Assembly: GCA_037132015.1 (NCBI GenBank)
Contig: JBAXPW010000032.1
Location: forward strand, 1 to 13,915
Direction of reading: 5' to 3'
Origin: JBAXPW01 sp037132015
GTDB lineage: Bacteria; Patescibacteriota; Microgenomatia; UBA1406; GWC2-37-13
DNA length: 13,915 nucleotides
Shown: in pieces, positions 1-7,613 of the stretch
Layout: the number at the start of each line of letters is the position of its first letter
Position numbering within the stretch: position 1 is the first letter of the stretch
Notes under the pieces: model-generated
Told to the model about the DNA's origin: nothing
The model's database searches: none
What the model saw: the letters and a program-made list of their open reading frames with translations, nothing else
Translations under genes and position numbers: made by a program

Positions 1-6
1 TTTGTT

Positions 7-495
7 TTAAGTATTTTCATCGGTCTGATTTTTTGCTAGAGCTTCCTTTAATCGTTTTGCTATTAACATAGCAGATGGGAATCCGTATGTTCCGCATGGT
101 TCATATTTTTTATCAAGATCTTGTCCAAATTCATTCACGTATTTTTTATACAACCCATCATAAAAACAATGAACATTTAATATCTCCTCATTTTTTAATG
201 ATCTTTTTTCAATAGTTTCAAAGTCCCCACTTGACCAGTATTGTTTTATCACAAACTGCGGTGGAATTAATAAGTTATTTTTATCCAAACTAGGAATTAT
301 ATTACTAGAGGTTGTTATCACATTATAAAAATATACTAATATTTCATTTCCTGCGAACACTTTTATTCCGTTGCCTTTGATTACCCTTCCCCAGATAAAT
401 TCTCCCTGTTGTGGACTGCATACAAAAATATCTCCTTCATCTACAGGTTTTCTTGAATGGTTTAATTCTATGAATGACCGTATTTTTTTTACCAT
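7..495 (-). CDS. Imm26-family immunity protein, second copy
   Basis: A 162-residue protein that resembles the Imm26 immunity family of polymorphic-toxin loci. The family pattern is visible: a GDIF strand near residues 21-24, a GRVI strand at 36-39, LLIPP at 75-79 and a W-x-x-GDFE strand at 87-93. It is clearly paralogous to the immunity gene just upstream (538-1008). Its expected role is to bind and neutralise a toxin nuclease in the cytoplasm of the producer cell. An in-frame TTG at 537 directly abuts the upstream stop and would add 14 residues. I prefer the ATG at 495 because the domain begins near residue 20 and because both immunity ATGs sit two bases after a toxin-like reading frame ends. 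No good Shine-Dalgarno is seen, so translation is probably coupled to the upstream genes. Which toxin it neutralises is unknown; it may be an orphan immunity gene. Confidence 0.75.
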   Translation of the reverse strand: MVKKIRSFIELNHSRKPVDEGDIFVCSPQQGEFIWGRVIKGNGIKVFAGNEILVYFYNVITTSSNIIPSLDKNNLLIPPQFVIKQYWSSGDFETIEKRSLKNEEILNVHCFYDGLYKKYVNEFGQDLDKKYEPCGTYGFPSAMLIAKRLKEALAKNQTDENT

Positions 496-497
496 AG

Positions 498-527
498 TTA
501 TTTTAAATATTGAACTAATCCTTGTTC
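498..527 (-). pseudogene. possible relic of a toxin C-terminus between the immunity genes
   Basis: On the minus strand these bases read EQGLVQYLK and then a stop. The intact toxin ends KQGFNKLLKN and then a stop. In both places the stop is followed by exactly two bases and an ATGG start of an Imm26-type gene. The shared spacing and the ACAAGGATT bases in both tails suggest that a toxin-tail-plus-immunity unit was duplicated, and that all but the last codons of the second toxin were lost. The match is short (four identities in nine residues), so chance similarity cannot be excluded. Confidence 0.4.
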
Positions 528-537
528 TTTCGAACAA
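522..537 (-). repeat. hairpin with GAAA tetraloop between the immunity genes
   Basis: TTGTTC, GAAA, GAACAA form a perfect six-base-pair stem closed by a GNRA tetraloop, beginning at the base after the first immunity gene's stop codon. It lacks a T tract, so it is not an intrinsic terminator. It could act as an RNA stability or processing element within the toxin-immunity transcript, or simply reflect the relic sequence. Confidence 0.4.
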
Positions 538-1008
538 TTAAGTAGTTTTACGCTTATCATCAAGCACCAATGATACTTTTTCAGAAAAGGACAAATAGCT
601 GCTTAATGCAGAATAGCCGTAATTTGCTACTACATTCTGCATCCTATTACCATACTCATCTAAAGATATATTGGGATTATCTGTCTTAAAGATGTGTTTT
701 TCAAACACATCTTCTGGTAATAATACTTTATGCTCAACTACTTCAAAATACCCCCTTGTCCAAGGCATGCGATTAATCATTACAGGCGGAATAAGAAGAT
801 TTTCTTTATTTAAAAGTGGTATCAATTTTTTTTTGTTCGTCTTTTGATCATAAGCATAAATTAATACTGCTCCTGGAAATCCTCCAGCTATCACATCTAA
901 TTTAATAACACGTCCAAAGTAATATTCTTTATTATCAAAAGAGAATACAAAAATATCTCCTTCTTGTGGCCTTTTTAAAGTTCTTGGTCCAATTTTTTGA
1001 ATATCCAT
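538..1008 (-). CDS. Imm26-family immunity protein, first copy
   Basis: A 156-residue Imm26-like protein with the family's pattern intact: EGDIF at 16-20, FGRVI at 31-35, LLIPP at 71-75 and PWTRGYF at 82-88. It has no signal peptide and should be cytoplasmic. It starts two bases after the toxin stop codon, the expected place for the cognate immunity gene of the GIY-YIG toxin. Family knowledge says Imm26 proteins accompany nuclease-type polymorphic toxins; pairing with this particular toxin is inferred from position. It matches the Imm26 consensus better than the second copy at 7-495. There is no close Shine-Dalgarno, so reinitiation after toxin translation is likely. The next immunity gene follows with only the toxin-tail relic between. 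Confidence 0.82.
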   Translation of the reverse strand: MDIQKIGPRTLKRPQEGDIFVFSFDNKEYYFGRVIKLDVIAGGFPGAVLIYAYDQKTNKKKLIPLLNKENLLIPPVMINRMPWTRGYFEVVEHKVLLPEDVFEKHIFKTDNPNISLDEYGNRMQNVVANYGYSALSSYLSFSEKVSLVLDDKRKTT

Positions 1009-1010
1009 AA

Positions 1011-3959
1011 CTAATTTTTTAATAACTTATTAAATCCTTGTTTTGTTAACCAATCCTTTGCAAAAGTTTGAGTTCCCTCAAATATTGACCTCGTTGAACG
1101 AATGCTATTTATATCATTACTTAGGTTGACTAGTTCATATTTATCTATTATATATTGCTCTATCGATCTTGCCTGGTGCGGAGTTAATCTTTCATACGAT
1201 GAACCAAATTTTTCTGAAATATCAAGAATACTAAATCTTTCCCCATGTTCCAATGCCCGTCTTGTTATATCATTTGTTTTTCCCACATACTTTATATTTC
1301 CCAACTCATCCAAAGCAACATATACCCTATCCGTCTTCTCGCCTATCACGAGCCAGTCTGAGGCCTCTTTTCCATATCTCTCAGCTGTGATAACAAGACC
1401 TTTCCCAAATGATCGCACCGTTGCAAGCTCACGCACTTCTTTCAAGAAGCTCTCTGTAGAAAGTTTGCCCTTCAGAAGTTTCAAATCATCAAGGCTTTTT
1501 ATAGAATATCGTGATGCCACTTCATTTGCTATCGGTAGAATATCATTACCATGAACTCCCAACTCTTCTGCAATCCGTTCTATTCCTTCCATACCCGCTT
1601 TTCGAGCTACTGATCCAGAACCATACACCGATAGCAGACCTGCAACAGTCAAGGTGGTAGATAACGGATTTAATGACTCTTGTGTGAATGGATCTCTCCC
1701 TCCTAATAATGTAATCACATCGTAACCTTCACCAACTCCGGGGAATAGTGATGTTACGATCGATCCAACAGATCGATAATCTGAAGTCGCTGTCGTGATG
1801 GCCTGTAGATCAAGGTTTTTTGTAAAAATCTGCTCTTCTGCAAATAACCGATCTGTCTCCGATGTGTTGGTATTAGAAATAGTTGTAAATCCGTACCTTG
1901 CCTTATATTGATTTATATATACCTCAGTCGATTTTAGCGATTGGTTTATCGTTGTTATGCGAACAGCAGTTTGTTGTCGAGATATTAGATTATTTATCTG
2001 ACTATTAAGTGAATTTATTTTTGTGATACGTTGATTAAGTTGTGATTGTAATGAATTGATTTCATTATTAAGTTGAGTGAGTAATCCTTGTTTACGATTC
2101 ATCTCTTGTTGACCAAAAGAATAGAGACGTTGAAGTCTCGCAACTTCTGCAGACTGACTATTAAATTCATTTTTTGCATTATTCTTTTGTGATTCAAGAC
2201 TGTTGATTTCGTTTTGAATGTTTCTTGCTTGTCCTTCATACCAACTTGTCATTCCTCGTTGTATGGATGCTTGACCACTCAAGTAAATGTACTGAGTCCA
2301 ATATGATGCTCGTCTCCAATCCCACCATGCAGTACGTGCGTATTGGGAATAATATGAGTTTGCTTGATTTTGATAATAGTTTGAATTGTTTCGTGATGAG
2401 TTGATATTGCTGTTTGTTGCATTGAGTTGATTACGTTTATTTTTTATTTGTCCATCAAATGAATTGAGTTTTGAACTGAGGGACTGTGAAAGATTATTAA
2501 ACTTACTTGATTGTGCGAAGAACTGTGAACCAACTGATCCAAGTGAAAATGTCACTCCATTTTGTGAAAATGATCCGCGTGAGATATCACTATTCAATTG
2601 ATTTGAGGTATTTTTTTTGGGACTTATGGTATTTTCGAGTTGGGATTTTTCATATGAATATTGTGAGACCTGTGATTTGAGTGAACTTATTGTGGAGGGA
2701 AGATTTATAGCATCACTTACACTCATTCCTCCTGGTTGTGAGATAATAACATTTAATTCTTTTTCTGACGAAATATATGACGACTGCAATGATTTTATAT
2801 ATGTCAACGCTTCCAATATCGATCTCTCCCCAATTGCAGAAAGATTTTCTGTGCTTGATACTGTTTTATTAAATGAATCTAATAAGTTTTTCTCTTGTCC
2901 CCAGTTTAAGTCCGATTTTAATTTTATAGAAAGTGTTTCATAACATTTTGACCGCGTATTATTGCGTGAATTTTTATCTATGATATTCATTGCTTGATTT
3001 ATGCAGGCTTCATATTCTTTACCAAATTGGATTGCTTCTTTGTCTCCAGATCGTTCGGCTAGAAGATATACTGGCACATACTTTCCCCATACGGTTGATG
3101 CTTCATCATCTGAAAGGGTTGTGGTTGTGTCATTGAGTAATGTGTTATCTGTTCCTTCTGAGGTGATAAGAAGAACATGACCCGTGAATATGTGTTTGAA
3201 GTCTTCAACTGAATATTTGATGTTTCCCGCTTCTGTGTCTGAGAGTTCTACTAATCCTTTATCTGCGTCATATGAACGGATCACTGAAAAGTGTCCTCCT
3301 ACATTTTTTTTAATATCATGAATGAGAACAGGATCTCCTGTTTCTTTGATGTATGATAGCACCTCATCTCCGGACCATTTTTTAAGAAGTACCTGTTTTT
3401 CTAGTGCGATTGCTGATTGTTTGAGTGTGAGAAGGGATACTCCTTTTTCTGGATTGATGTTCTCAGGTGAAATGGTTTGTAGGACTTGTTCTTCGGTTGT
3501 ATCTTCTCCCAGTTGGGTGAGGAGTGTGGCGAGTGAGGCAGGTCCACAAGTGTAGTCTTGTGATTGTCGCACCACTGCTGTCATATCTTTTTGTGAATCG
3601 ATCTCTACTTTGTTATTTCCGAGTTCAAGAGGTGCTAGTTCTTCCTCTCCTGGTTGTTCGGATGGGGTAGGAGTAATTGTTGGTGAAGGTGTTATTGTAT
3701 CTTTTGTTTGTCCTGATTTTGTTGAGGTTTTTGTTTCTTGTTCGTTAGATGGAGTAGGTGATTGTGTAATTGATGGGACTACTGATGGAGTTATTGATGG
3801 ATTATGTGATACTATTTCTGCTTCATTAGTTGCTGTAACTTCTTGCCCCGATTCTATCGAGGATTGTGCGTATACACTAAAGGGTGAGAGGATAGATGAA
3901 GCTATAGTGAAATAGACAAGAGAAGATAAAAATATTTTTTTATATTGAGATAATAACAT
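1011..3959 (-). CDS. secreted polymorphic toxin with C39-like peptidase and GIY-YIG nuclease domain
   Basis: A 982-residue multidomain protein. Residues 1-31 are a signal peptide (VYA before Gln32). Residues 50-110 are a Pro/Thr/Ser-rich linker. Residues 127-265 look like a C39-type cysteine peptidase, with C138 in DYTCGPAS, H223 in GHFSV and a likely D241. Residues 425-680 are long Gln/Asn/Ser-rich coiled coil, interrupted at 528-575 by a Trp/Tyr-rich patch. Residues 730-790 resemble the pre-toxin TG segment (LFPGVGEGYD, then GGRDPFT). Residues 878-965 fit a GIY-YIG nuclease: Y880, YVGKT at 891-895, R901, H905 and E934. The inferred role is contact-dependent or secreted killing of related cells by DNA cleavage, with the peptidase perhaps releasing the toxin tip. 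It is driven by its own promoter and followed directly by two immunity genes. Each domain call is by motif; the overall polymorphic-toxin assignment is well supported by architecture. Confidence 0.82.
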   Translation of the reverse strand: MLLSQYKKIFLSSLVYFTIASSILSPFSVYAQSSIESGQEVTATNEAEIVSHNPSITPSVVPSITQSPTPSNEQETKTSTKSGQTKDTITPSPTITPTPSEQPGEEELAPLELGNNKVEIDSQKDMTAVVRQSQDYTCGPASLATLLTQLGEDTTEEQVLQTISPENINPEKGVSLLTLKQSAIALEKQVLLKKWSGDEVLSYIKETGDPVLIHDIKKNVGGHFSVIRSYDADKGLVELSDTEAGNIKYSVEDFKHIFTGHVLLITSEGTDNTLLNDTTTTLSDDEASTVWGKYVPVYLLAERSGDKEAIQFGKEYEACINQAMNIIDKNSRNNTRSKCYETLSIKLKSDLNWGQEKNLLDSFNKTVSSTENLSAIGERSILEALTYIKSLQSSYISSEKELNVIISQPGGMSVSDAINLPSTISSLKSQVSQYSYEKSQLENTISPKKNTSNQLNSDISRGSFSQNGVTFSLGSVGSQFFAQSSKFNNLSQSLSSKLNSFDGQIKNKRNQLNATNSNINSSRNNSNYYQNQANSYYSQYARTAWWDWRRASYWTQYIYLSGQASIQRGMTSWYEGQARNIQNEINSLESQKNNAKNEFNSQSAEVARLQRLYSFGQQEMNRKQGLLTQLNNEINSLQSQLNQRITKINSLNSQINNLISRQQTAVRITTINQSLKSTEVYINQYKARYGFTTISNTNTSETDRLFAEEQIFTKNLDLQAITTATSDYRSVGSIVTSLFPGVGEGYDVITLLGGRDPFTQESLNPLSTTLTVAGLLSVYGSGSVARKAGMEGIERIAEELGVHGNDILPIANEVASRYSIKSLDDLKLLKGKLSTESFLKEVRELATVRSFGKGLVITAERYGKEASDWLVIGEKTDRVYVALDELGNIKYVGKTNDITRRALEHGERFSILDISEKFGSSYERLTPHQARSIEQYIIDKYELVNLSNDINSIRSTRSIFEGTQTFAKDWLTKQGFNKLLKN

Positions 3960-3995
3960 ACGTTAGATACTTAGAATTTCTGTTAATGAAGTTAC

Positions 3996-4024
3996 AGTGT
4001 AGTAACTTAATAGTAGGGAGTCAA
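3996..4024 (-). promoter_or_regulatory. sigma70-type promoter of the toxin-immunity operon
   Basis: On the minus strand TTGACT at 4024-4019 (five of six consensus bases) is followed by a 17-base spacer and TACACT at 4001-3996 (four of six). The predicted start, near 3989, leaves a leader of about 30 bases with no obvious Shine-Dalgarno before the ATG at 3959. The promoter lies just past the comF stop codon, so the toxin locus has its own transcription unit. Confidence 0.7.
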
Positions 4025-4035
4025 GAGAAAGTATA

Positions 4036-4716
4036 TTAACCTCTTGCTAATGAAAAGGCAAAGACCTTATTTGCTCCTGCTTTCTTTAAAACCTTTGCGA
4101 CAGACTTAATAGTGTTTCCACTAGTAATAACATCATCAATTATAAGAATGTTCTTTCTAGCAACCATTTCTTTATTTTTTATACTAAAAGCCTTGATCAT
4201 GTTTTTATATCTCTGAGACAAATTATGTATTTGAGCCTGAGGAAGTGTATATCTAACTCTCTCAACTTGTTCAATAATTGGGAGATTGAGATGTGTGCTC
4301 AAATATTCACTCACATAGATTGTTTGATTAAATCCCCGTTGTTTTTGTTTCTGTTTGTGTAGTGGAACAGGTTGGAGTGAAAGATTCTTAACAAGCCTAC
4401 ATAAACACAATAAATCCTCAACTCTATTTAACGTCAATAGACGAAATACATCTGAGAATGCATCCGATACAAAACGATATTTTATATTTTTTATAACTCT
4501 TTTTAGCGTATTATTATACATAAACACACTAAATACACCATCTATCCCTTCGTGTTTTACACATTGAGGATGAGTAAATCCCAGATAACTATCTTCGTGG
4601 CAATAAATACATTTCTGTCTATCATATACTACAAGTGAGGCTTCACAACTGAGACAAATATATGAGCCGAGTTTTCCACATCCAAGACATAGACTTGGAA
4701 ATAATATGTCAATCAT
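4036..4716 (-). CDS. comF: ComF family phosphoribosyltransferase-like protein
   Basis: A 226-residue ComF/GntX-type protein, normal length for the family. The N-terminus has zinc-ribbon cysteines in pairs (C10-C13, C21-C24, C36-C39). The PVPLHKQKQKQRGFNQ motif lies at 116-131, and the PRPP-binding loop IIDDVITSGNT at 192-202. Family members are needed for DNA uptake during natural transformation, and act in the cytoplasm near the membrane; their exact reaction is not settled. It runs divergently from dnaA across the origin region and is followed 12 bases later by the toxin promoter. There is no Shine-Dalgarno; a TGT-TAGAAT extended -10 lies 15 bases before the ATG. No catalytic-loop residue appears to be missing. 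CPR genomes commonly carry competence genes, in line with this assignment. Confidence 0.92.
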   Translation of the reverse strand: MIDILFPSLCLGCGKLGSYICLSCEASLVVYDRQKCIYCHEDSYLGFTHPQCVKHEGIDGVFSVFMYNNTLKRVIKNIKYRFVSDAFSDVFRLLTLNRVEDLLCLCRLVKNLSLQPVPLHKQKQKQRGFNQTIYVSEYLSTHLNLPIIEQVERVRYTLPQAQIHNLSQRYKNMIKAFSIKNKEMVARKNILIIDDVITSGNTIKSVAKVLKKAGANKVFAFSLARG

Positions 4717-4731
4717 AGTGGTCGCAATAAA

Positions 4732-4740
4732 ATTCTAACA
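4732..4740 (-). promoter_or_regulatory. extended -10 element upstream of comF
   Basis: On the minus strand TGT followed by TAGAAT (five of six -10 bases) lies 15 bases before the comF ATG. A start six to seven bases downstream gives a leader of about eight bases. No convincing -35 is seen. Confidence 0.45.
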
Positions 4741-4859
4741 CCACATAGGAAAAATAACAAAATACAAGAATACCAACAAATATGCAATGGACTATAAACA
4801 ACAAAACAGAACAAACTATTAATTTTGAGCTCAAAAATATTTGTGGATTTGTTTACTCA

Positions 4860-4880
4860 TTGTGGATAAGTTATCCACAA
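4860..4880. promoter_or_regulatory. inverted pair of DnaA boxes
   Basis: Two perfect TTATCCACA boxes face each other around a single central G, giving a 21-base perfect inverted repeat. Such a site fits DnaA binding for initiation, and possibly autoregulation of dnaA about 120 bases downstream. Confidence 0.85.
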
Positions 4881-4987
4881 TATATAATTCATATTATTAT
4901 TAGCCGACAACTAAAACACATTCGCAACATAATTACCATCAATTTATATCTATCTCATTTGAAAAGATTCCAAAAAATAAAATGACG

Positions 4988-4996
4988 TGGTACACT
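4988..4996 (+). promoter_or_regulatory. extended -10 promoter element of dnaA
   Basis: TGG followed by TACACT lies seven bases before the dnaA ATG. A normal start distance places transcription at or next to the A of the ATG, so the mRNA would be leaderless. A weak -35 (TTCCAA, 4968-4973) sits at a 17-base spacing. No Shine-Dalgarno is present. Confidence 0.55.
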
Positions 4997-5003
4997 AACA
5001 CCT

Positions 5004-6335
5004 ATGCTTACTCCATTCTGGAATGAATTTTTAACCTATGTTGAGAATAACCAACAAGGAAATCGCATCATATTTTCTCTATTAAAACAGCTCAAACCTG
5101 TTGAGATTAAGGGGACAGATCTAACCTTAAGTTGTGAAAATCAAGGAGTAAGAATATATCTTGAAAAAAAAATTCCACTCATACAGCAATTGATGCACGC
5201 TCATAGCAGTCAAAAAATAAATATTCATCTCATAGTTGAAGAAAAGAAAAAGAAAAATAAAGAAAGCCCCCTCCTCACATTTCAACCATCTACAGATGAT
5301 CTCATTTTACGTTCAGGACTTCATCTCAAATACAAATTTGATAATTACGCAGTATCTTCTTCAAATCATATTGCTCATGCAGCGTCTTTAGCAGTTGCAC
5401 AAAATCCGGGTCATTCTTATAATCCATTGTTTCTTTACGGAGGGGTAGGGGTAGGAAAAACACACCTTGCGCAAGCAATAGGTAGATATATTTTGGAGCA
5501 CGACAACGAAAAGAAAGTGTTTTTTTGTCCAGGAGATCAATTCACTAATGAACTAATTGATTCAATACGAGAACGCACAACACAAAAATTCCGACGAAAA
5601 TATAGATATTTGAGTCTATTAATCATCGATGACATACAATTTATAGCTGGAAAACAAACAGTGCAAGAAGAATTTTTTCACACTTTTAATTCGATTGTGT
5701 CTGCGGGAGGTCAGATTGCGCTAACTTCAGATAGACCTCCTTCTGATATAAAGAATCTTGAAGATCGTTTGCGATCAAGATTTTCAGGAGGACTTATTGT
5801 AGATGTGCAATCACCTGATTTTGAGCTGAGAACTGCCATACTCCTCATTAAAGCAAAAGAAAAAAATATAGAAATAGATATGGAAGCAGCAAAAGTCATA
5901 GCAGAGCAAATATCTGACTCCAGAGCATTAGAAGGAACTCTTCTATCAATATATGCTCGCACGCTAGGTAAACAAGAACGAATTGATCTTGACGTTGTTG
6001 AAGGTTTTTTTGGAGAAAAAACAGTGAGCCTACCCATTCGTAAAATATCAGCAAACGACATCATCAAAGCTGTTTGTTCTTACTACAATGTAAAACAATC
6101 ACACCTAAAAAGCGCAACAAGAATAGACGACATTGCACTTCCTCGTCAAATAGTGATGTATTTATTACGTCGCGAATTAAAAATGAAATTTGATGAGATA
6201 GCATATTCATTAAAACGGAAGGACCACACAACCATAATGCATGGTGTGGAAAAAATCACTGCAATGCTAGTAAAAAACCCTTTATTAAAGCAGGAGGTTG
6301 ATCAGATAATCCATTCTGTATCCTCATCCACATAA
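5004..6335 (+). CDS. dnaA: chromosomal replication initiator DnaA
   Basis: A 443-residue DnaA, usual length for the family with a short domain II. Domain I spans about residues 1-80. The AAA+ domain starts near 110, with Walker A GGVGVGKT at 146-153 and Walker B LLIIDD at 205-210, followed by the EDRLRSRF arginine region at 253-260. Domain IV (about 345-443) is the helix-turn-helix DNA-binding part, with KDHTTIMHG at 406-414. It binds DnaA boxes such as the inverted pair upstream and melts the origin. The usual GGRDHTT reads KRKDHTT here, a departure in a conserved DNA-contact loop. The start follows an extended -10 by seven bases and has no Shine-Dalgarno, suggesting a leaderless message. 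dnaN follows after 180 bases, the classic order. Confidence 0.97.
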   Translation: MLTPFWNEFLTYVENNQQGNRIIFSLLKQLKPVEIKGTDLTLSCENQGVRIYLEKKIPLIQQLMHAHSSQKINIHLIVEEKKKKNKESPLLTFQPSTDDLILRSGLHLKYKFDNYAVSSSNHIAHAASLAVAQNPGHSYNPLFLYGGVGVGKTHLAQAIGRYILEHDNEKKVFFCPGDQFTNELIDSIRERTTQKFRRKYRYLSLLIIDDIQFIAGKQTVQEEFFHTFNSIVSAGGQIALTSDRPPSDIKNLEDRLRSRFSGGLIVDVQSPDFELRTAILLIKAKEKNIEIDMEAAKVIAEQISDSRALEGTLLSIYARTLGKQERIDLDVVEGFFGEKTVSLPIRKISANDIIKAVCSYYNVKQSHLKSATRIDDIALPRQIVMYLLRRELKMKFDEIAYSLKRKDHTTIMHGVEKITAMLVKNPLLKQEVDQIIHSVSSST

Positions 6336-6515
6336 TACCCACACTCTATCCTCACATGTTTTTTACATTTTGTATTGTCTTGAAAATCTGAATATTTTTT
6401 TATACACTTATACACACCCTCTACTACTACTAATAATAGATACAAAAACGAAAAAAGATCACAGGGGTGTAAAATATAATTATCTCTAAACCATTACAAA
6501 TAAGAAATATATTCT
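6336..6515. other. dnaA-dnaN intergenic region with two DnaA-like boxes
   Basis: This 180-base gap carries tandem TTATACACT (6400-6408) and TTATACACA (6408-6416) sequences, the latter matching the relaxed TTATNCACA box. A TATAAT hexamer at 6475-6480, with no clear -35, could serve as the dnaN promoter with a leader of about 30 bases. No terminator hairpin with a T tract is seen, so read-through from dnaA is possible. The boxes could be secondary DnaA sites for origin function or regulation of dnaN. Confidence 0.45.
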
Positions 6516-7613
6516 ATGGAAGTAACATTATCAAAAGATCTCCTCGTAGAGCAATTACAATTAGCATCTAAATTTACATCCAACAGACTCGCATCATCAA
6601 GTGCTCTCCAAGGCGTTCTATTGTTAACTGACAACTTAACTCTACATATTTATTCTACAAATCTAAATGCATACTTTCATACTACAATTGTGTTAAAAGA
6701 ATTGATAAAAGCAAGAGTAGTTGTGGAGCCAAAAAAAATCCTTGAATTTTTATTATTATTAAATCCGGGAGAGGTTGTTATTTCTATTAGTGAAAAACAG
6801 GTCGTCATCGCTCAAGCAAAGACAAAGGGGAGCTTTCCTGTCATTATGACCGATGACTTTCCTCTCCCTCCCCAAATGAAGGAAGAGGTTCAAAAAATGG
6901 ATGCGCAGGAATTTGTAAAAAAATTACCACTTGTATTGTTTACTGCTTCAAATGATGATACGCGCCCCGTCTTAACAGGAATAAATTTTGTAAATTCAGA
7001 AGGGGAATTTCTTATGGTTTCTACCGATGGATTTCGACTCTCTATCATAAAGGAAAAAAGATCCCTTTCACTACCTTCGATGATTATCCCCTCTGATTTT
7101 TTATCAGAGTTAATACGTAATGTAAAAACGGAAAAAAATCTTAGTTTTGTATATTCAGAAGAGGAAAAAATAATGAAGTTTAGCATAGGAAATGCTGATT
7201 TTTATACGAGACTTATTGATGGAGATTTTCCTCCATTTGATCGGGTTGTTCCAACTGAGATGAAGACAAAAGTTGTGGTTGATAGATCTGAATTTATTCG
7301 TAATATTAAATTAATCTCAATATTTGCACGTGAGTATTCGAATATTGTTATTTGTGAATTTACAAAGGAAGGACTTACGCTAAAGCCAAAAAAAGAGGCG
7401 GATCAGGAAAACACAACATTTCAAGAAATTGAGATAGAAGGAGAAGATCAGAAGGTTGCATTTAATTTAAAATATGTACTTGATTTATTAAATCACATTC
7501 ATGAGGAAAAAATAATAATTGAGTTATTGCGATCTGATGCTCCTGTTTGTTTCAAAATAGCAAAAGATCCTTCTTTCTTGCATATTATCATGCCGGTGAG
7601 AATTACTGAGTGA
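6516..7613 (+). CDS. dnaN: DNA polymerase III beta subunit (sliding clamp)
   Basis: A 365-residue sliding clamp, normal length, with three repeated clamp domains at about 1-118, 125-240 and 245-365. Recognisable signatures are RPVLTGI at 150-156, TDGFRLS at 170-176, the FPPFDRVVP region near 240-250 and the terminal MPVRI at 359-363. Two copies form a ring that tethers the replicative polymerase and other clamp-binding proteins to DNA. It follows dnaA in the same direction. The last 11 bases overlap, tail to tail, the end of a small AbrB-like gene on the other strand. There is no strong Shine-Dalgarno; the ATG follows an AT-rich leader. Sequence is well conserved, with no sign of damage. Confidence 0.96.
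   Translation: MEVTLSKDLLVEQLQLASKFTSNRLASSSALQGVLLLTDNLTLHIYSTNLNAYFHTTIVLKELIKARVVVEPKKILEFLLLLNPGEVVISISEKQVVIAQAKTKGSFPVIMTDDFPLPPQMKEEVQKMDAQEFVKKLPLVLFTASNDDTRPVLTGINFVNSEGEFLMVSTDGFRLSIIKEKRSLSLPSMIIPSDFLSELIRNVKTEKNLSFVYSEEEKIMKFSIGNADFYTRLIDGDFPPFDRVVPTEMKTKVVVDRSEFIRNIKLISIFAREYSNIVICEFTKEGLTLKPKKEADQENTTFQEIEIEGEDQKVAFNLKYVLDLLNHIHEEKIIIELLRSDAPVCFKIAKDPSFLHIIMPVRITE

Larger units (their letters stand above)
4741..5003. other. probable chromosomal replication origin (oriC)
   Basis: The gap between divergent comF and dnaA is rich in A and T and contains two perfect DnaA boxes in inverted orientation at 4860-4880: TTGTGGATAA, a central G, then TTATCCACAA. A weaker box (TTGTGGATT) lies at 4841-4849, and a 14-base palindrome (TTTTGAGCTCAAAA) at 4823-4836. 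The AT-only stretch just right of the paired boxes (TATATAATTCATATTATTATTA) could be the unwinding element; it is described here only as bases 4881-4902. A position next to dnaA and the reversal of gene direction both support an origin. A 67-codon plus-strand reading frame across this region has no recognisable content and contains the boxes, so I do not call it a gene. Confidence 0.75.

Noticed and set aside
496..537. TTG start extending the second immunity protein by 14 residues
   Set aside because: The extension is outside the Imm26 domain and coincides with the toxin-tail relic; the ATG at 495 has the same two-base spacing from a toxin-like stop as in the first copy.
2728..2733. Double-glycine (PGG) as a self-cleavage site for the toxin's C39-like peptidase
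   Set aside because: Gly-Gly pairs also occur at residues 221-222 and 753-754 and the context of none matches a leader peptide well enough to choose; kept only as a possibility.
1102..3915. Several plus-strand frames opposite the toxin gene
   Set aside because: They are shadows of a long coding sequence with clear domains on the other strand.
4782..4985. A 67-codon plus-strand reading frame upstream of dnaA
   Set aside because: It consists of low-complexity AT-rich sequence containing the DnaA boxes and fits the replication origin better than a gene.
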